The notes: a model not told the origin generated them from the letters alone. A DNA stretch of 52,044 bases from an uncultured Dorea sp. (GCA_947063855.1 CAMSTW010000013.1:1-52044), one strand, 5' to 3'; positions 33,031-42,373 are shown, counted from the first letter of the stretch. Numbers and translations: made by a program.

Positions 33031-34377
33031 ATGGGAAAATATTTTGGAACAGACGGTTTCCGCGGAGAAGCGAACGAAGTCCTGACGGTGGAGCATGCAT
33101 TCAAGGTTGGAAGATTCCTTGGCTGGTATTACGGGCAGAATCATAAGGCCAGGATCGTGATTGGCAAGGACACCAGAAGAAGCAGCTACATGTTCGAGTA
33201 CGCGCTGGCTGCAGGTATCACTGCGTCAGGAGCGAACGCATACCTTCTCCATGTAACGACAACGCCCAGCGTATCTTTTGTAGCCAGAACAGACGATTTT
33301 GACTGTGGGATCATGATCTCCGCAAGCCATAACCCGTTCTATGATAATGGTATTAAGATCATCAGCGGCAAGGGACATAAGATAGAGGCCGAGGTGGAAG
33401 AGAAGATAGAAGCATACATTGACGGAGAGATAGGAGAACTGCCGCTCGCAAAGAGGGAGGAGATCGGACGTACCGTCGACTATGCGGCGGGAAGGAACCG
33501 GTATATCGGATATCTGATCTCACTGGCTACCCGTTCCTTTGAGGATATGCGGGTAGGACTGGACTGCTCGAACGGAAGCGCGTTCGCGATTGCGAAGAGC
33601 GTGTATGATGCGCTGGGCGCGAAGACGTATGTCATCAACTGTGAGCCGGACGGAACCAATATCAACGCCAACTGCGGTTCCACACATATTGAAGTGTTGC
33701 AGCAGTATGTGAAGGAGAAGAAGCTGGACGTGGGCTTCGCATACGACGGAGATGCAGACAGATGTATCGCGGTGGACGAGAACGGCGATGTGATCGACGG
33801 CGATCTGATCCTGTACATTTGCGGCAAATACATGAAAGAGAACGGACGCCTGAACGGAGACGCCATTGTGACGACGATCATGTCCAATCTGGGACTCTAT
33901 AAGGCGTGTGATAAGGCCGGACTTAAGTATGAGAAGACAGCGGTCGGCGACAAGTACGTATATGAGAATATGGTGCATAACAACTACTCCCTGGGCGGCG
34001 AGCAGTCCGGCCATATTATTTTCAGCAAGCACGCAACCACAGGGGACGGAGTTCTTACATCTCTTATGATCATGGAGGTCATGCTGGAGAAGAAGATGAG
34101 TCTGTCGAAGCTGGCAGAGCCTGTCAAGATCTATCCGCAGCTGCTTAAGAATGTCCGTGTGGCCGACAAGAAGACGGCAAGAGAGAATCCGCAGGTTACG
34201 AAGGCGGTCGACGCGGTGGCGGAAGCGCTGGGCGACGACGGACGTATCCTGGTCAGGGAGAGCGGTACAGAGCCTGTGATCCGGGTTATGGTCGAGGCGG
34301 CGACAGACGATCTGTGCGAGAAATATGTGAACCAGGTGGTCGACGTGATCAAGGCGGAAGGACTCATGGTCGGATAG
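33031..34377 (+). CDS. glmM: Phosphoglucosamine mutase
   Basis: This 448-residue alpha-D-phosphohexomutase makes glucosamine-1-phosphate for UDP-GlcNAc and hence peptidoglycan. It shows GTDGFRGEAN at the N-terminus, the phosphoserine loop MISASHNPFYDNGIK, the metal loop FAYDGDADRCIAVD, the sugar-binding GGEQSGHII and the phosphate-binding RESGTEPVIRVMVEA. The opening FGTDGFRG and the ASHNP pattern fit GlmM rather than PgcA. GAAGGAG lies nine bases before ATG 33031; ATGs at 32992 and 33025 are in frame but badly spaced. It has its own promoter, and a long terminator stands 97 bp downstream. Confidence 0.95.
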   Translation: MGKYFGTDGFRGEANEVLTVEHAFKVGRFLGWYYGQNHKARIVIGKDTRRSSYMFEYALAAGITASGANAYLLHVTTTPSVSFVARTDDFDCGIMISASHNPFYDNGIKIISGKGHKIEAEVEEKIEAYIDGEIGELPLAKREEIGRTVDYAAGRNRYIGYLISLATRSFEDMRVGLDCSNGSAFAIAKSVYDALGAKTYVINCEPDGTNINANCGSTHIEVLQQYVKEKKLDVGFAYDGDADRCIAVDENGDVIDGDLILYICGKYMKENGRLNGDAIVTTIMSNLGLYKACDKAGLKYEKTAVGDKYVYENMVHNNYSLGGEQSGHIIFSKHATTGDGVLTSLMIMEVMLEKKMSLSKLAEPVKIYPQLLKNVRVADKKTARENPQVTKAVDAVAEALGDDGRILVRESGTEPVIRVMVEAATDDLCEKYVNQVVDVIKAEGLMVG

Positions 34378-34474
34378 TATCCGGTACGGCGTAGACCGGC
34401 AGGTGAACGTGTCGAGGAGCCGGAAGCGGATCTGTAGATGCGAAGGTCGTGGTATACGGGAAGATATAGAATAA

Positions 34475-34525
34475 GAGCCGTCGGGAAATGTCATTCATAC
34501 AGTCATTTCCCGACGGCTCTTTCTC
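34475..34525. terminator. Strong bidirectional terminator between glmM and the YitT gene
   Basis: GAGCCGTCGGGAAATG (34475-34490) pairs perfectly with CATTTCCCGACGGCTC (34504-34519), 16 pairs, 13-base loop, then TTTCTC. The genes on each side converge, and the hairpin serves both. Confidence 0.9.
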
Positions 34526-34580
34526 TAGAACTTAATTAACCGCACATTTTGCTGGCTTGCTTTCCCGATAGCACACTGGT

Positions 34581-35468
34581 TTATACTGAATGGAAGCCCT
34601 TGCCTATGATCTCGCTGGTGTTGGAGATCAGGAGGAATGCATCCGGGGAGTTCTCCTTGATAAAATTACGAAGCCGCACGGCCTCCACACGATTCAGGAC
34701 GGTGAAGATGATGTACTTATCCTCCCCGCTGAAGGCCCCCTGTGCGAGAACGATGGTTGCGCTCCGGTGAAGATCCTCCTTGATATACTCACAGATGGGC
34801 TTCGGATTGTTGCATACGACATTAAAATACTTGGACAGGTTCAGACTTTCGATAAATCCGTCGATCATAAATGAACGAAGGGTGAGTCCAAGGAAGGAGT
34901 AGAGTCCTGTCTCAATGTCGAATACGAAGAAGCCGGCCAGGGTGATGAAGAAATCCGTAACCATCAGCGCATTTCCGATATTGAAGCTGGTATACTTCCT
35001 CATGATCATGGCGATTACATCTGTTCCGCCGCTGGATGCCCCGATGTTAAACAGTACGGCGGAGCCGATGGAAGGCAGGGCGATGGCAAACGCAAGCTCC
35101 ATCAGAGGCTGGTCTGTCAGCGGATGGCTCATAGGGTAGATACGCTCAAGCGCGGACAGCGTAACCGACAGAAGGATACTGCTGTAGGCAGTCTTCGCCG
35201 CAAACTTCTTCCCCAGTACGAAGAAACCGATGACGAGCAGTATCATATTGGCCACGAAGGAGAAATCACTCGCCGAGATTATGCCGGACTTGGCGATCAG
35301 TACAGCGAGACCTGTGATTCCTCCAAAGGTGAAGTTGTTGGAGAATTTGAAAAAGTAGACGCCGACTGCCATGATCAGCGTACTTGCAGTCAGGTAGATA
35401 AAATTCTTCAACTGGTCATTGTGTTTGGGTGAGTCTGCCGTCTGCAGACTCTGTGGTTTTGATTTCAT
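34581..35468 (-). CDS. YitT-family membrane protein (DUF161 plus DUF2179)
   Basis: This ~295-residue protein has five or six N-terminal membrane spans (first at [19 protein letters not shown]) with the family motif [15 protein letters not shown] and the [17 protein letters not shown] loop, then a soluble DUF2179 domain ([36 protein letters not shown] in pieces, ending [15 protein letters not shown]). Function is unknown; many Firmicutes have several copies. Start 35468 has GAGGG eight bases upstream; an ATG at 35486 is in frame without a site. It diverges from enolase; the 163-bp gap holds both promoters, with none clear by eye. Confidence 0.9.
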   Translation of the reverse strand: MKSKPQSLQTADSPKHNDQLKNFIYLTASTLIMAVGVYFFKFSNNFTFGGITGLAVLIAKSGIISASDFSFVANMILLVIGFFVLGKKFAAKTAYSSILLSVTLSALERIYPMSHPLTDQPLMELAFAIALPSIGSAVLFNIGASSGGTDVIAMIMRKYTSFNIGNALMVTDFFITLAGFFVFDIETGLYSFLGLTLRSFMIDGFIESLNLSKYFNVVCNNPKPICEYIKEDLHRSATIVLAQGAFSGEDKYIIFTVLNRVEAVRLRNFIKENSPDAFLLISNTSEIIGKGFHSV

Positions 35469-35631
35469 GATAGAATCCCTCGACAAAATTTACTTATTTA
35501 TTACCACACCCGATTGTAACGCGGGTGAATCAAAAAGTCAATGGTATTCTCTAATCTGCATTAGAATCAGAAATTCGGCGCATAATACCTTCATGAAGGC
35601 TGCGGATAACGGCCAAAAAGGAGGAAATGAG

Positions 35632-36930
35632 ATGCATAAGTATTTACCGATTACGGATGTATACGCAAGAGAAATCTTAGATTCCCGCGGGAATCCGACT
35701 ATAGAAGTAGAAGTCCTCGCCGGTGAAGACGTACTTGGAAGAGCGGGCGTTCCTTCCGGAGCGTCCACCGGGCAGTATGAGGCGTTGGAACTCAGGGATC
35801 ATGAGAAACGTTACAAAGGACAGGGTGTAGAACTGGCGGTGGATCATGTGAATGCCAGGATTGCACCGGCAGTTATCGGGATGAATGTGTTCGGCCAGGC
35901 GATGATCGACCAGGTCATGTGCCGGCTTGACGGGACGGAGAACAAGTCGAATCTGGGGGCGAACGCCATGCTGGGCGTATCTATGGCCGTGGCCAGGGCT
36001 GCGGCAGAGGCGCTTCATATCCCTCTCTATTCTTATCTCGGAGGGACCAATGCGAAGCGTCTTCCGGTTCCGATGATGAATATCATGAACGGAGGAAAGC
36101 ATGCGGACAATACCATTGATATCCAGGAATTTATGATCATGCCCGTAGGGGCGTGCTGTTTCAAGGAGGGGCTTCGGATGTGCGCCGAGATCTATCATAC
36201 CTTGAAGAGCCTTCTGAAGAAGCACGGGCACAGCACGGCTGTGGGCGATGAGGGCGGATTCGCGCCGGATCTTCCGGATGCCCGGGAAGCGCTCCGTTTC
36301 ATAATAGAAGCAGTACAGACGGCAGGGTATAAGCCGCGGGAAGATATCATGATCGCCCTGGACGTGGCGGCTTCGGAGCTGTATGATAAGAATACGAGGA
36401 AATATGTATTCGAGGGAGAGGGCAGGATGCACGGGCATCAGGTTGTCCGTACGACCGAGGAGCTGATCGAGTATTATGAGGAGCTTTCGGAGGAATTCCC
36501 GGTGGTATCCATCGAGGACCCTCTCGACGAGGAAGACTGGGAGGGTTGGGAACTCCTGACCACCCGTCTGGGAATCAACATGCAGCTGGTAGGCGACGAC
36601 CTGTTTGTGACCAATGAAAAAAGGCTTAAGAAGGGAATCGAGAGGGGAGCCGCCAACGCAATCCTTGTGAAGGTCAACCAGATCGGCACCCTGACTGAAG
36701 CGTTTAACGCCATAGAGACGGCTAAGAACGCCGGATACCGGACAATTGTATCCCACCGCTCCGGCGAGACGGCAGATTCCATCATCGCAGATATTGCGGT
36801 GGCGTTTAACGCAGGCCAGATCAAGACAGGAGCGCCCTGCCGGTCCGAGCGGGTGGAGAAATACAACCAGCTTCTTAGGATTGAGGAACGGCTGGGAGAC
36901 GTGGCGGAGTACAGGAATCCGTTCCGTTAA
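35632..36930 (+). CDS. eno: Enolase (phosphopyruvate hydratase)
   Basis: This 432-residue glycolytic enzyme converts 2-phosphoglycerate to phosphoenolpyruvate. It shows [16 protein letters not shown], the loop [28 protein letters not shown], the metal ligands in [27 protein letters not shown] and [10 protein letters not shown], catalytic Lys in [14 protein letters not shown], and [19 protein letters not shown] near the end. AAAGGAGG lies upstream of ATG 35632; the frame runs open another 213 bases but lacks a start with a site. No clear terminator follows; secG has its own promoter 40 bp downstream. Confidence 0.97.
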   Translation: MHKYLPITDVYAREILDSRGNPTIEVEVLAGEDVLGRAGVPSGASTGQYEALELRDHEKRYKGQGVELAVDHVNARIAPAVIGMNVFGQAMIDQVMCRLDGTENKSNLGANAMLGVSMAVARAAAEALHIPLYSYLGGTNAKRLPVPMMNIMNGGKHADNTIDIQEFMIMPVGACCFKEGLRMCAEIYHTLKSLLKKHGHSTAVGDEGGFAPDLPDAREALRFIIEAVQTAGYKPREDIMIALDVAASELYDKNTRKYVFEGEGRMHGHQVVRTTEELIEYYEELSEEFPVVSIEDPLDEEDWEGWELLTTRLGINMQLVGDDLFVTNEKRLKKGIERGAANAILVKVNQIGTLTEAFNAIETAKNAGYRTIVSHRSGETADSIIADIAVAFNAGQIKTGAPCRSERVEKYNQLLRIEERLGDVAEYRNPFR

Positions 36931-36970
36931 GAGCGGCGATTACTTTTCACAATTTTCATGTTTCCGTATC

Positions 36971-36999
36971 TTGCTATTTTAGACATCTTGTGGTAGAAT
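36971..36999 (+). promoter_or_regulatory. Promoter of secG
   Basis: TTGCTA at 36971-36976, a 17-base spacer and TAGAAT at 36994-36999 lie 32 bases before the secG ATG. Confidence 0.75.
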
Positions 37000-37030
37000 G
37001 AAAAAGGTTTAGCCGTAGGAGGTGTGGAAG

Positions 37031-37273
37031 ATGGAGATTCTGAAGACAGTTTTAATGATCATATTTGCAATAGACTGTATTGCACTCACAGCGATCGTTC
37101 TGATGCAGGAGGGTAAGTCTGCAGGACTTGGTACGATCAGCGGTATGGCGGACACTTACTGGGGACAGAACAAGGGCCGTTCCATGGAAGGCGCGCTGGT
37201 GAAGTCCACGAAGTTCCTTGCGATTCTGTTTATTGTACTGGCAGCAGTGTTGAATTTAAAAGTATTTGCATAA
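37031..37273 (+). CDS. secG: Preprotein translocase subunit SecG
   Basis: This 80-residue small membrane protein stimulates SecYEG export. It has two spans (ILKTVLMIIFAIDCIALTAIVL and FLAILFIVLAAVLNLKVF) joined by the conserved loop MQEGKSAGLGTISGMADTYWG. TAGGAGG lies eight bases before ATG 37031; a GTG at 37022 overlaps the ribosome site and is unlikely. It opens the conserved secG-rnr-smpB-ssrA group of Firmicutes, in which Sec export and ribosome rescue genes are linked. Confidence 0.95.
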   Translation: MEILKTVLMIIFAIDCIALTAIVLMQEGKSAGLGTISGMADTYWGQNKGRSMEGALVKSTKFLAILFIVLAAVLNLKVFA

Positions 37274-37299
37274 CGGGCATATTTTTATGAGAACAGTGG

Positions 37300-37325
37300 G
37301 ACACTCCTGTATGGGAGTGTCTATT
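37300..37325 (+). terminator. Hairpin after secG with a weak T tail
   Basis: GACACTCC (37300-37307) pairs with GGAGTGTC (37314-37321), then TATTTATA. The tail is not a clean T run, so termination may be partial, leaving rnr expression linked to secG. Confidence 0.55.
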
Positions 37326-37410
37326 TATATATAACCATACTAGTAGAGCAATCTGTACACCCTGCTTTGCAAGGTAATATGCGCTGGAATGAATCGACGC
37401 AGTCCGCCGC

Positions 37411-37485
37411 GGCTCATGATTCTGGGACAGATTCCCTGCAAATCGGGAGGTACATTTTGCGGAAGGTAGTTTTGGACAGTCTGCC
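37411..37485 (+). repeat. Intergenic repeat R, copy 1 (secG-rnr)
   Basis: A block GGCTCATGAT-N4-GGACAG (37411-37430) is followed by a ~50-bp block starting CTGCAAATCGGGA at 37436-37485. Both blocks recur at 46931-47054, and part of the second at 39641-39679. CTGCAA and TTGCGG can form a small stem. The ribosome site of rnr begins right after it. Confidence 0.7.
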
Positions 37486-37510
37486 AAAGGAGAAAGGAGG
37501 CAGGAAGAGG

Positions 37511-39637
37511 ATGGATAAGACATTTGAGAAGCAGAAGAAGGTAGTCTATGATCTGATCTGTGACAGTCTGTATGTGCCTATGAAGTTCAAGGAACTGGCT
37601 ATGCTTCTGCAGGTGCCAAAGGAGCAGAGGGATGAACTGAGAGAGGTTCTTGAGGCGCTGGAGGCAGACGGGAAGATCTGTCTTACAAAACGTGGGAAGT
37701 ACTGTAAAGGTGAAGCGAAGCATCTGTCAGGAATCTTCCGGGCCAGCATGAAGGGTTACGGGTTTGTCGTTATGGAGGAGGAAGGACCCGATGTCTATAT
37801 CAGCGAAGAGAATACCGGCGGTGCGTTCGACGGGGACAAGGTGGAACTGGCGCTGCTCCGGGAGGGTCAGGGACGAAGCCGGGAAGGGAAGATCGTGAAG
37901 ATTCTCTTACGCCAGACGACCCGGATTGTCGGCACCTTCCAGAGAAGAGACAAGCAGAACTATGGATTCGTACTGCCGGATAATCCGAGATTTCCCTGTG
38001 ATGTTTTCATCCCGGCCGAGAAGACAGGCGGGGCCGTGAATGGCCATAAGGTGGTGGCGGAGCTTACCTCTTATGGAGAACAGGGCAGGAAGCCGGAAGG
38101 AAGGGTGACGGAGATCATCGGACATATCAGCGATCCGGGCACGGATATCATGTCAATCGTCAGAGGCTATGATCTGCCGACTGCATTTTCAGAGAAGATA
38201 CTGAACCAGGCGGACCGGGCGGCCAGGGATGTAAGCGAGGCGGATATGGCCGGGCGTAAGGACTTAAGGAACTGGCAGATGGTGACTATCGACGGGGAGG
38301 ACGCCAAGGATCTGGATGACGCAGTTTCTCTTACGAAGGAAGGGGACAGCTATATTCTGGGCGTCCATATAGCAGACGTGACGAATTATGTGCAGGAGAA
38401 CAGCGCAATCGACCGGGAAGCGAGGGAGAGGGGAACCAGTGTATATCTGGCAGACCGGGTGATCCCTATGCTGCCTCATAAGCTTTCCAACGGTATCTGC
38501 TCGCTGAACGCCGGCGAGGACCGTCTGGCCCTCAGCTGCATCATGACGGTGAATCAGAAAGGGATCGTTACGGATCACGAGATTGCGGAGACCGTCATTT
38601 GCGTGGATGAGAGGATGACCTACACCAGTGTGAAGAAGATTCTTGATGATCAGGATGCCGGGGAGACGGCACGTTATCAGGCTCTTGTTCCCCTGTTTGA
38701 GAGGATGCAGGAATTATCCCGGATTCTCCGGGGGCGCAGGCAGAGACGTGGCTCTATTGATTTTGATTTCCCGGAGTCGAAGCTGATACTGGATGAACAG
38801 GGAAAACCCCTGGAGATCAGGCCCTATGACCGTAATACGGCGACGAAGATTATAGAGGATTTCATGCTTCTGGCAAATGAGACCGTGGCGGAGGATTATT
38901 ACTGGCAGGAGCTTCCGTTCCTGTACCGGACCCATGAGGCGCCGGATGAGGAGAAGATAAGGGCGCTGGCCACATTTATCAATAATTTCGGTTATTCCAT
39001 GCATGTCGGGGTGAACGAGATCCGTCCCAAGGAGATCCAGAAGCTTCTGGCGAAGGTTTCGGATACCCCGCAGGAGGCGCTGATCTGCCGGCTGGCCTTA
39101 AGGTCCATGAAGCAGGCGCGCTATATGCCGGAGAATATCGGACACTTTGGTCTGGCGGCGAATTATTATACACATTTTACCTCGCCGATCCGGAGATATC
39201 CGGATCTGCAGATTCACAGGATTATCAAGGATAATCTGCGGGGGAGGATGGATGAGAAGAGGATCGGGCATTATCAGGATATTCTAAGGGAGGTGGCGAA
39301 GCATTCCAGTGAGATGGAGCGAAGAGCCGAGGAGGCGGAGCGGGAGACCGTCAAGCTCAAGAAGGTGGAGTATATGCAGCAGTACATCGGAGAGGAATTC
39401 GAGGGCGTGATCTGCGGCATGACTAAGTGGGGGATGTACGTGGAGCTTCCCAATACGGTAGAGGGTATGGTCCATGTGTCAAATATGACGGATGACCATT
39501 ATGAATACTATGAGGACCGGTACGAGCTTACAGGAGCACATACGAACAGGACATATAAGCTGGGACAAAAGGTACAAGTGCGTGTGATCGGTGCAGACCG
39601 GATGCTGCGGACCATAGATTTTGAGATTGTATATTAG
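37511..39637 (+). CDS. rnr: Ribonuclease R
   Basis: This ~708-residue processive 3'-5' exoribonuclease degrades structured RNA and, with SmpB and tmRNA, the faulty mRNAs of stalled ribosomes. Domains in order are an N-terminal winged helix ([18 protein letters not shown]), two cold-shock/OB domains ([34 protein letters not shown]), the RNB catalytic domain with [16 protein letters not shown] (catalytic Asp cluster) and [18 protein letters not shown], and a C-terminal S1 domain ([18 protein letters not shown]). ATG 37511 follows AAAGGAGG; the frame extends upstream 48 codons through repeat R and is not credible there. smpB follows 64 bp later. Confidence 0.96.
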   Translation: MDKTFEKQKKVVYDLICDSLYVPMKFKELAMLLQVPKEQRDELREVLEALEADGKICLTKRGKYCKGEAKHLSGIFRASMKGYGFVVMEEEGPDVYISEENTGGAFDGDKVELALLREGQGRSREGKIVKILLRQTTRIVGTFQRRDKQNYGFVLPDNPRFPCDVFIPAEKTGGAVNGHKVVAELTSYGEQGRKPEGRVTEIIGHISDPGTDIMSIVRGYDLPTAFSEKILNQADRAARDVSEADMAGRKDLRNWQMVTIDGEDAKDLDDAVSLTKEGDSYILGVHIADVTNYVQENSAIDREARERGTSVYLADRVIPMLPHKLSNGICSLNAGEDRLALSCIMTVNQKGIVTDHEIAETVICVDERMTYTSVKKILDDQDAGETARYQALVPLFERMQELSRILRGRRQRRGSIDFDFPESKLILDEQGKPLEIRPYDRNTATKIIEDFMLLANETVAEDYYWQELPFLYRTHEAPDEEKIRALATFINNFGYSMHVGVNEIRPKEIQKLLAKVSDTPQEALICRLALRSMKQARYMPENIGHFGLAANYYTHFTSPIRRYPDLQIHRIIKDNLRGRMDEKRIGHYQDILREVAKHSSEMERRAEEAERETVKLKKVEYMQQYIGEEFEGVICGMTKWGMYVELPNTVEGMVHVSNMTDDHYEYYEDRYELTGAHTNRTYKLGQKVQVRVIGADRMLRTIDFEIVY

Positions 39638-39640
39638 CAC

Positions 39641-39679
39641 CTGCAAATCAGGACGCACATCTTGCGGAAAGCTGGCAGA
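39641..39679 (+). repeat. Intergenic repeat R, copy 3 (rnr-smpB, shortened)
   Basis: CTGCAAATCAGGACGCACAT and the following CTTGCGGAAAGC match the first ~31 bases of the second block of copies 1 and 2. The end is truncated to GGCAGA. It begins four bases after the rnr stop and ends before the smpB ribosome site. Confidence 0.7.
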
Positions 39680-39701
39680 TAATAGAAAGGGGATTCGGTA
39701 T

Positions 39702-40169
39702 ATGGCGAAGACGAATGGAAAGCTGATAGCCAATAATAAGAAGGCATATCATGATTATTTTATTCTGGATACCTGTGAAGCAGGAATTGCCCTTCACGGA
39801 ACGGAAGTAAAGTCTCTGCGGATGGGAAAATGCAGCATCAAGGAGTCATTTATCCGGGTGGAGAACGGCGAGGTCTACATCTATGGTATGCATATCAGCC
39901 CTTACGAGAAGGGAAATATATTCAATAAGGATCCTCTGAGGGTCCGTAAGCTTCTCCTCCATAAGGCGGAGATCAACAAGCTCCTTGGCAAGACGAAGGA
40001 GAAAGGAGTGGCGGTTGTACCGCTCAAGGTTTATTTTAAAGGAAGTCTTGTAAAAGTAGAGGTGGGTCTGGCCAAAGGAAAGAAGCTGTATGATAAGCGG
40101 CAGGACATTGCAAGAAAGGATCAGCAGAGAGAAGCGCAGAGAGATTTCAAGGTCCGCAATTTGGGCTAG
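39702..40169 (+). CDS. smpB: SsrA-binding protein SmpB
   Basis: This 155-residue protein binds the tRNA-like domain of tmRNA and brings it to stalled ribosomes for trans-translation. It shows [29 protein letters not shown] in two stretches, [25 protein letters not shown], the [10 protein letters not shown] helix and the basic C-terminal tail [24 protein letters not shown] that probes the empty mRNA channel. AAAGGGG precedes ATG 39702. ssrA itself lies 1.85 kb downstream on the same strand. A long inverted repeat overlaps the stop codon. Confidence 0.97.
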   Translation: MAKTNGKLIANNKKAYHDYFILDTCEAGIALHGTEVKSLRMGKCSIKESFIRVENGEVYIYGMHISPYEKGNIFNKDPLRVRKLLLHKAEINKLLGKTKEKGVAVVPLKVYFKGSLVKVEVGLAKGKKLYDKRQDIARKDQQREAQRDFKVRNLG

Positions 40170-40238
40170 TACATCTTTGCATTAATTCTTGAGTAATAAG
40201 CACTCGCTATCACTTCAAGATTAATGCAAAGATGTACT
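40168..40238. repeat. Long inverted repeat overlapping the smpB stop codon
   Basis: The left arm begins AGTACATCTTTGCATTAATT (arm 40168-40192), and the right arm (40215-40238) is its complement with a single one-base bulge, 24 pairs in all, around a 22-base loop. No T run follows on either strand. It could be an RNA-stability hairpin for the smpB message or a tiny mobile element. Confidence 0.8.
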
Positions 40239-40261
40239 GGTACAGTCAGGGGGGAGAGCAG

Positions 40262-40498
40262 ATGGTACCGACCAGGAAAGAAGATTTGAGAAAGATGGTT
40301 ACACAGACGACAATTGAGATGTATGAGGAACTGACGCCTCAGCTGATTCAGCTGATAGAGACGACCAGGCATGACGATACGCTTAGCGAAGCACAGAAGC
40401 AGGATGAGATATCCTTACATATGCTGGGGTATGTGAAATCCTGTACTAATGAGATTATCATTGAAGTGCTGGCAAAGATACTGGGGTTGGATAATTAA
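40262..40498 (+). CDS. Small conserved-looking hypothetical protein
   Basis: This 78-residue, acidic, mostly helical protein (RKMVTQTTIEMYEELTPQLIQLIE; SLHMLGYVKSCTNEIIIEVLAKILG) has no signal peptide or membrane span. AGGGGGGAG lies upstream of ATG 40262, a very strong ribosome site, so it is probably translated. I do not recognise the family. It lies between smpB and a zinc-ribbon membrane protein on the same strand and may share their transcript. Confidence 0.7.
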   Translation: MVPTRKEDLRKMVTQTTIEMYEELTPQLIQLIETTRHDDTLSEAQKQDEISLHMLGYVKSCTNEIIIEVLAKILGLDN

Positions 40499-40563
40499 GT
40501 AAAAAGGATTGCAGAACCAGAGAGACGAGAATACAATAGAATTAGAGAGGAAGGGATGGGAAG

Positions 40564-41214
40564 ATGTCTTATTGTGTGAAATGTGGTGCAAAAGTGGATG
40601 ACGGGATTAAGGTCTGTCCGCAGTGCGGCGCCCGGATACCGGATTTGTCCGGCAGCCGCCCGGGCAGTTACAATGACGGGAGCAGCAGTGCCGGCGGACA
40701 ATCGGCGTGGGACGCAGTGGAGACACGGGCGCGAACAGGTTACAATGACGGGAGCAGCAGTGCCGGCGGGCAATCCGGCGGCCCGCAATATACATATGAC
40801 CGGCAGGAATGTGGACCGGACAGTTATGAGAGAGCCGTATATCAGCAGAGCGAAAATAGAGGGTATTTCGACCAGAATGAAGTATATCAGAACAAGGCTA
40901 TGGGCGTATTGTCTTATCTTGGAATACTTGTGATCATACCGCTTCTGGCCGGAGATAAGAGGTCTGAATACGTGAAGCATCATATCAATCAGGGACTTGT
41001 GCTGTTCCTTCTGTCATCATTGACAGACTTGCTGGAAGGGGAATGGGTGTGGGGCTTATATTCCATCATCCATTTCGGCGGAAGCATATTTTCCTGGGTG
41101 TTTGATATCCTTGGGCTTGTGTTCCTTGTGCTGACGATCATGGGGATTGTGGCGGCATGCAGGGGAGAGCGGAAGGAACTTCCGCTTATCGGAAAGATTA
41201 AGTTCTTCAAATAG
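40564..41214 (+). CDS. Zinc-ribbon membrane protein with internal repeat
   Basis: This is a 216-residue protein. Residues 4-24 form a zinc ribbon (YCVKCGAKVDDGIKVCPQCG, two CxxC knuckles). A Gly/Ser-rich linker follows, with two copies of GYNDGSSSAGGQS-like sequence 24 residues apart, then a C-terminal part with about three membrane spans (AMGVLSYLGILVIIPLLAG; GLVLFLLSSLTDLL; FDILGLVFLVLTIMGIVAA), similar to DUF4870-type membrane modules. Function is unknown; such proteins may link membrane state to a cytosolic partner. AGGAAGGGATGGGAAG precedes the ATG. A strong terminator follows at 41229. Confidence 0.85.
   Translation: MSYCVKCGAKVDDGIKVCPQCGARIPDLSGSRPGSYNDGSSSAGGQSAWDAVETRARTGYNDGSSSAGGQSGGPQYTYDRQECGPDSYERAVYQQSENRGYFDQNEVYQNKAMGVLSYLGILVIIPLLAGDKRSEYVKHHINQGLVLFLLSSLTDLLEGEWVWGLYSIIHFGGSIFSWVFDILGLVFLVLTIMGIVAACRGERKELPLIGKIKFFK
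40667..40769 (+). repeat. 31-bp direct repeat, 72-bp period, inside the zinc-ribbon gene
   Basis: The 31 bases at 40667-40697, beginning GTTACAATGACGGGAGCAGC, recur exactly at 40739-40769. The 72-bp spacing keeps frame and duplicates the linker peptide YNDGSSSAGG. Exact identity suggests recent slippage or duplication. Confidence 0.9.
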
Positions 41215-41228
41215 AGAAAAGTCAACAG

Positions 41229-41270
41229 AAAAAGAGGGGCGCTGCAGTATTTTGCGGCGCTCCTCTTTTT
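41229..41270. terminator. Bidirectional terminator
   Basis: AAAAAGAGG (41229-41237) pairs with CCTCTTTTT (41262-41270), extended inward by GCGC/GCGC and GC/GC around a short loop. A-rich on one side and T-rich on the other, it serves the zinc-ribbon gene and the convergent hsp20 gene. Confidence 0.9.
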
Positions 41271-41311
41271 CTGCTAATTGAAGATGGTACAAAGCAGTCC
41301 GTACGTTCTGC

Positions 41312-41737
41312 CTATTCAATAGTAATCAGCCTTGGCTGCTCTTCCTGCTTCTGGATCTCCTTAGGGAAGGACAGGTGGAGTACGCCGTCCTTGAAGGCGG
41401 CCTTGATATCATCCTGTGTCAGGGCGTCTCCAACATAGAAGCTGCGGTTACAGGTGCCGGTGTAACGTTCCTTATGAACACAATTACCCTTGGCGTCCTT
41501 CTCCTCTTTGGTCATGTTCTTGTGTGCGGAGATGGTAAGGTATCCGTCCTTCAGATCAGCCTTGATATCTTCTTTTGCATATCCCGGAAGTTCCATCTCT
41601 ACCAGATAGTTGCCGTCCTTCTCGTGAATATCGGTCTTCATAATCTGTGCGGATGTGTGGTCGTAGGAACGGCTGAAAAACGGATCACTGAACATATCGT
41701 CGAATAAATTGTTGAAACCTCTGTTTGCTAATAACAT
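41312..41737 (-). CDS. Hsp20/alpha-crystallin small heat-shock protein
   Basis: This 141-residue holdase keeps unfolding proteins soluble. It has a short N-terminus (MLLANRGFNNLFDDMFSDPFF), an alpha-crystallin domain from MKTDIHEKDGNYLVEMELPGYAKEDI through GYLTISAHKNMTKEEKD in pieces to AAFKDGVLHLSFPKE (the conserved A-x-x-x-n-G-v-L motif), and a C-terminal tail with the IxI-like ITIE. AGGAGG stands upstream on the minus strand. The promoter overlaps a CIRCE operator (41839-41865), so heat induction through HrcA is expected. CIRCE control of hsp20 outside groE/dnaK operons occurs in Clostridia. Confidence 0.95.
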   Translation of the reverse strand: MLLANRGFNNLFDDMFSDPFFSRSYDHTSAQIMKTDIHEKDGNYLVEMELPGYAKEDIKADLKDGYLTISAHKNMTKEEKDAKGNCVHKERYTGTCNRSFYVGDALTQDDIKAAFKDGVLHLSFPKEIQKQEEQPRLITIE

Positions 41738-41820
41738 AAATCATTCCTCCTTGAAAATTATCTTATGGTCTAGTATCCCATAAGGTATGAAAATTATTTA
41801 TTGTTTTATTTGCTATATAT

Positions 41821-41865
41821 ATTATATAACACATATTGTTAGCACTGTCAATAGGTGAGTGCTAA
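41821..41865 (-). promoter_or_regulatory. CIRCE operator (HrcA site) overlapping the hsp20 promoter
   Basis: TTAGCACTG-N9-GAGTGCTAA at 41839-41865 matches the CIRCE consensus with one mismatch. On the minus strand, TTGACA (41851-41846) lies inside it, with TATATA 17 bases or TATAAT 19 bases downstream. HrcA binding would block the -35 box. Confidence 0.93.
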
Positions 41866-41920
41866 TTTTTTGAAAAAAATATATGATTACTTTTGCACAG
41901 TCATTAAATAAAAAAATAGC

Positions 41921-41950
41921 TTGACAAAGAGGAATAGCTGTTCATATAAT
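41921..41950 (+). promoter_or_regulatory. Promoter of ssrA
   Basis: TTGACA at 41921-41926, an 18-base spacer and TATAAT at 41945-41950. The start would fall near 41957, leaving ~60 nt for RNase P to remove before the mature 5' end. Confidence 0.88.
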
Positions 41951-42018
41951 AGGATATACCTGATGAAGAGACAGTCTGCAGCCAGAACACAGCATTTACA
42001 TGCAGTATGTATGAATCA

Positions 42019-42366
42019 GGGCTTGTACTGGTTTCGACGGGGGTCTGGAAGTTGGAGAAGCCATCCGTAGCGGGACACTACGTTAAAAGTTCCACTTAAA
42101 TATAAACGCAGACAATAACGAATTAGCGTACGCTGCTTAATTAAGCGGCAGTCGGCCTTAGGTAATCCGCTGCTTAAGTCACCGGCTTCAACGAGGCGGA
42201 GCACTTCGTTTCCGAAGCTTTGAGGGAATGGAAGAACTTATGAAGCTACTGAAACCGGAAGCCTGTCATTAGGCGGCCGGCAGAGGGAATGTCAGATTAA
42301 TGACTGTGATGGGAGATGCTCTGGTGGATGGGCTTTCGGACGCGGGTTCAACTCCCGCCAGGTCCA
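42019..42366 (+). ncRNA. ssrA: Transfer-messenger RNA (tmRNA)
   Basis: tmRNA rescues stalled ribosomes and tags the nascent chain for proteolysis. The 5' end GGGCTTG (42019-42025) pairs with CAGGTCC (42359-42365) to form the acceptor stem with one G-U and one U-G; the discriminator A follows, and CCA is not encoded. The conserved TGGTTTCGACGG lies near the start, and the T-arm GCGGGTTCAACTCCCGC near the end. The tag frame 42108-42137 reads ADNNELAYAA, then TAA, ending in the protease-recognised AA. Length is ~348 nt. It has its own promoter and terminator. smpB and rnr lie upstream. Confidence 0.97.
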
Positions 42367-42373
42367 TTGGAAA

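Noticed and set aside
33520..34494. 324-codon minus-strand frame opposite glmM
   Set aside because: It is a shadow frame that would also include the bidirectional terminator.
35677..36756. 359-codon open frame on the minus strand opposite enolase
   Set aside because: It is an antisense shadow of a highly conserved gene with strong codon bias; it has no ribosome site or recognisable domain.
40168..40238. Rho-independent terminator after smpB
   Set aside because: The stem is strong, but there is no T run on either strand.
40667..40769. CRISPR-like repeat pair
   Set aside because: There are only two copies, inside a coding frame at a multiple of three; no cas genes or further repeats were seen in the window.
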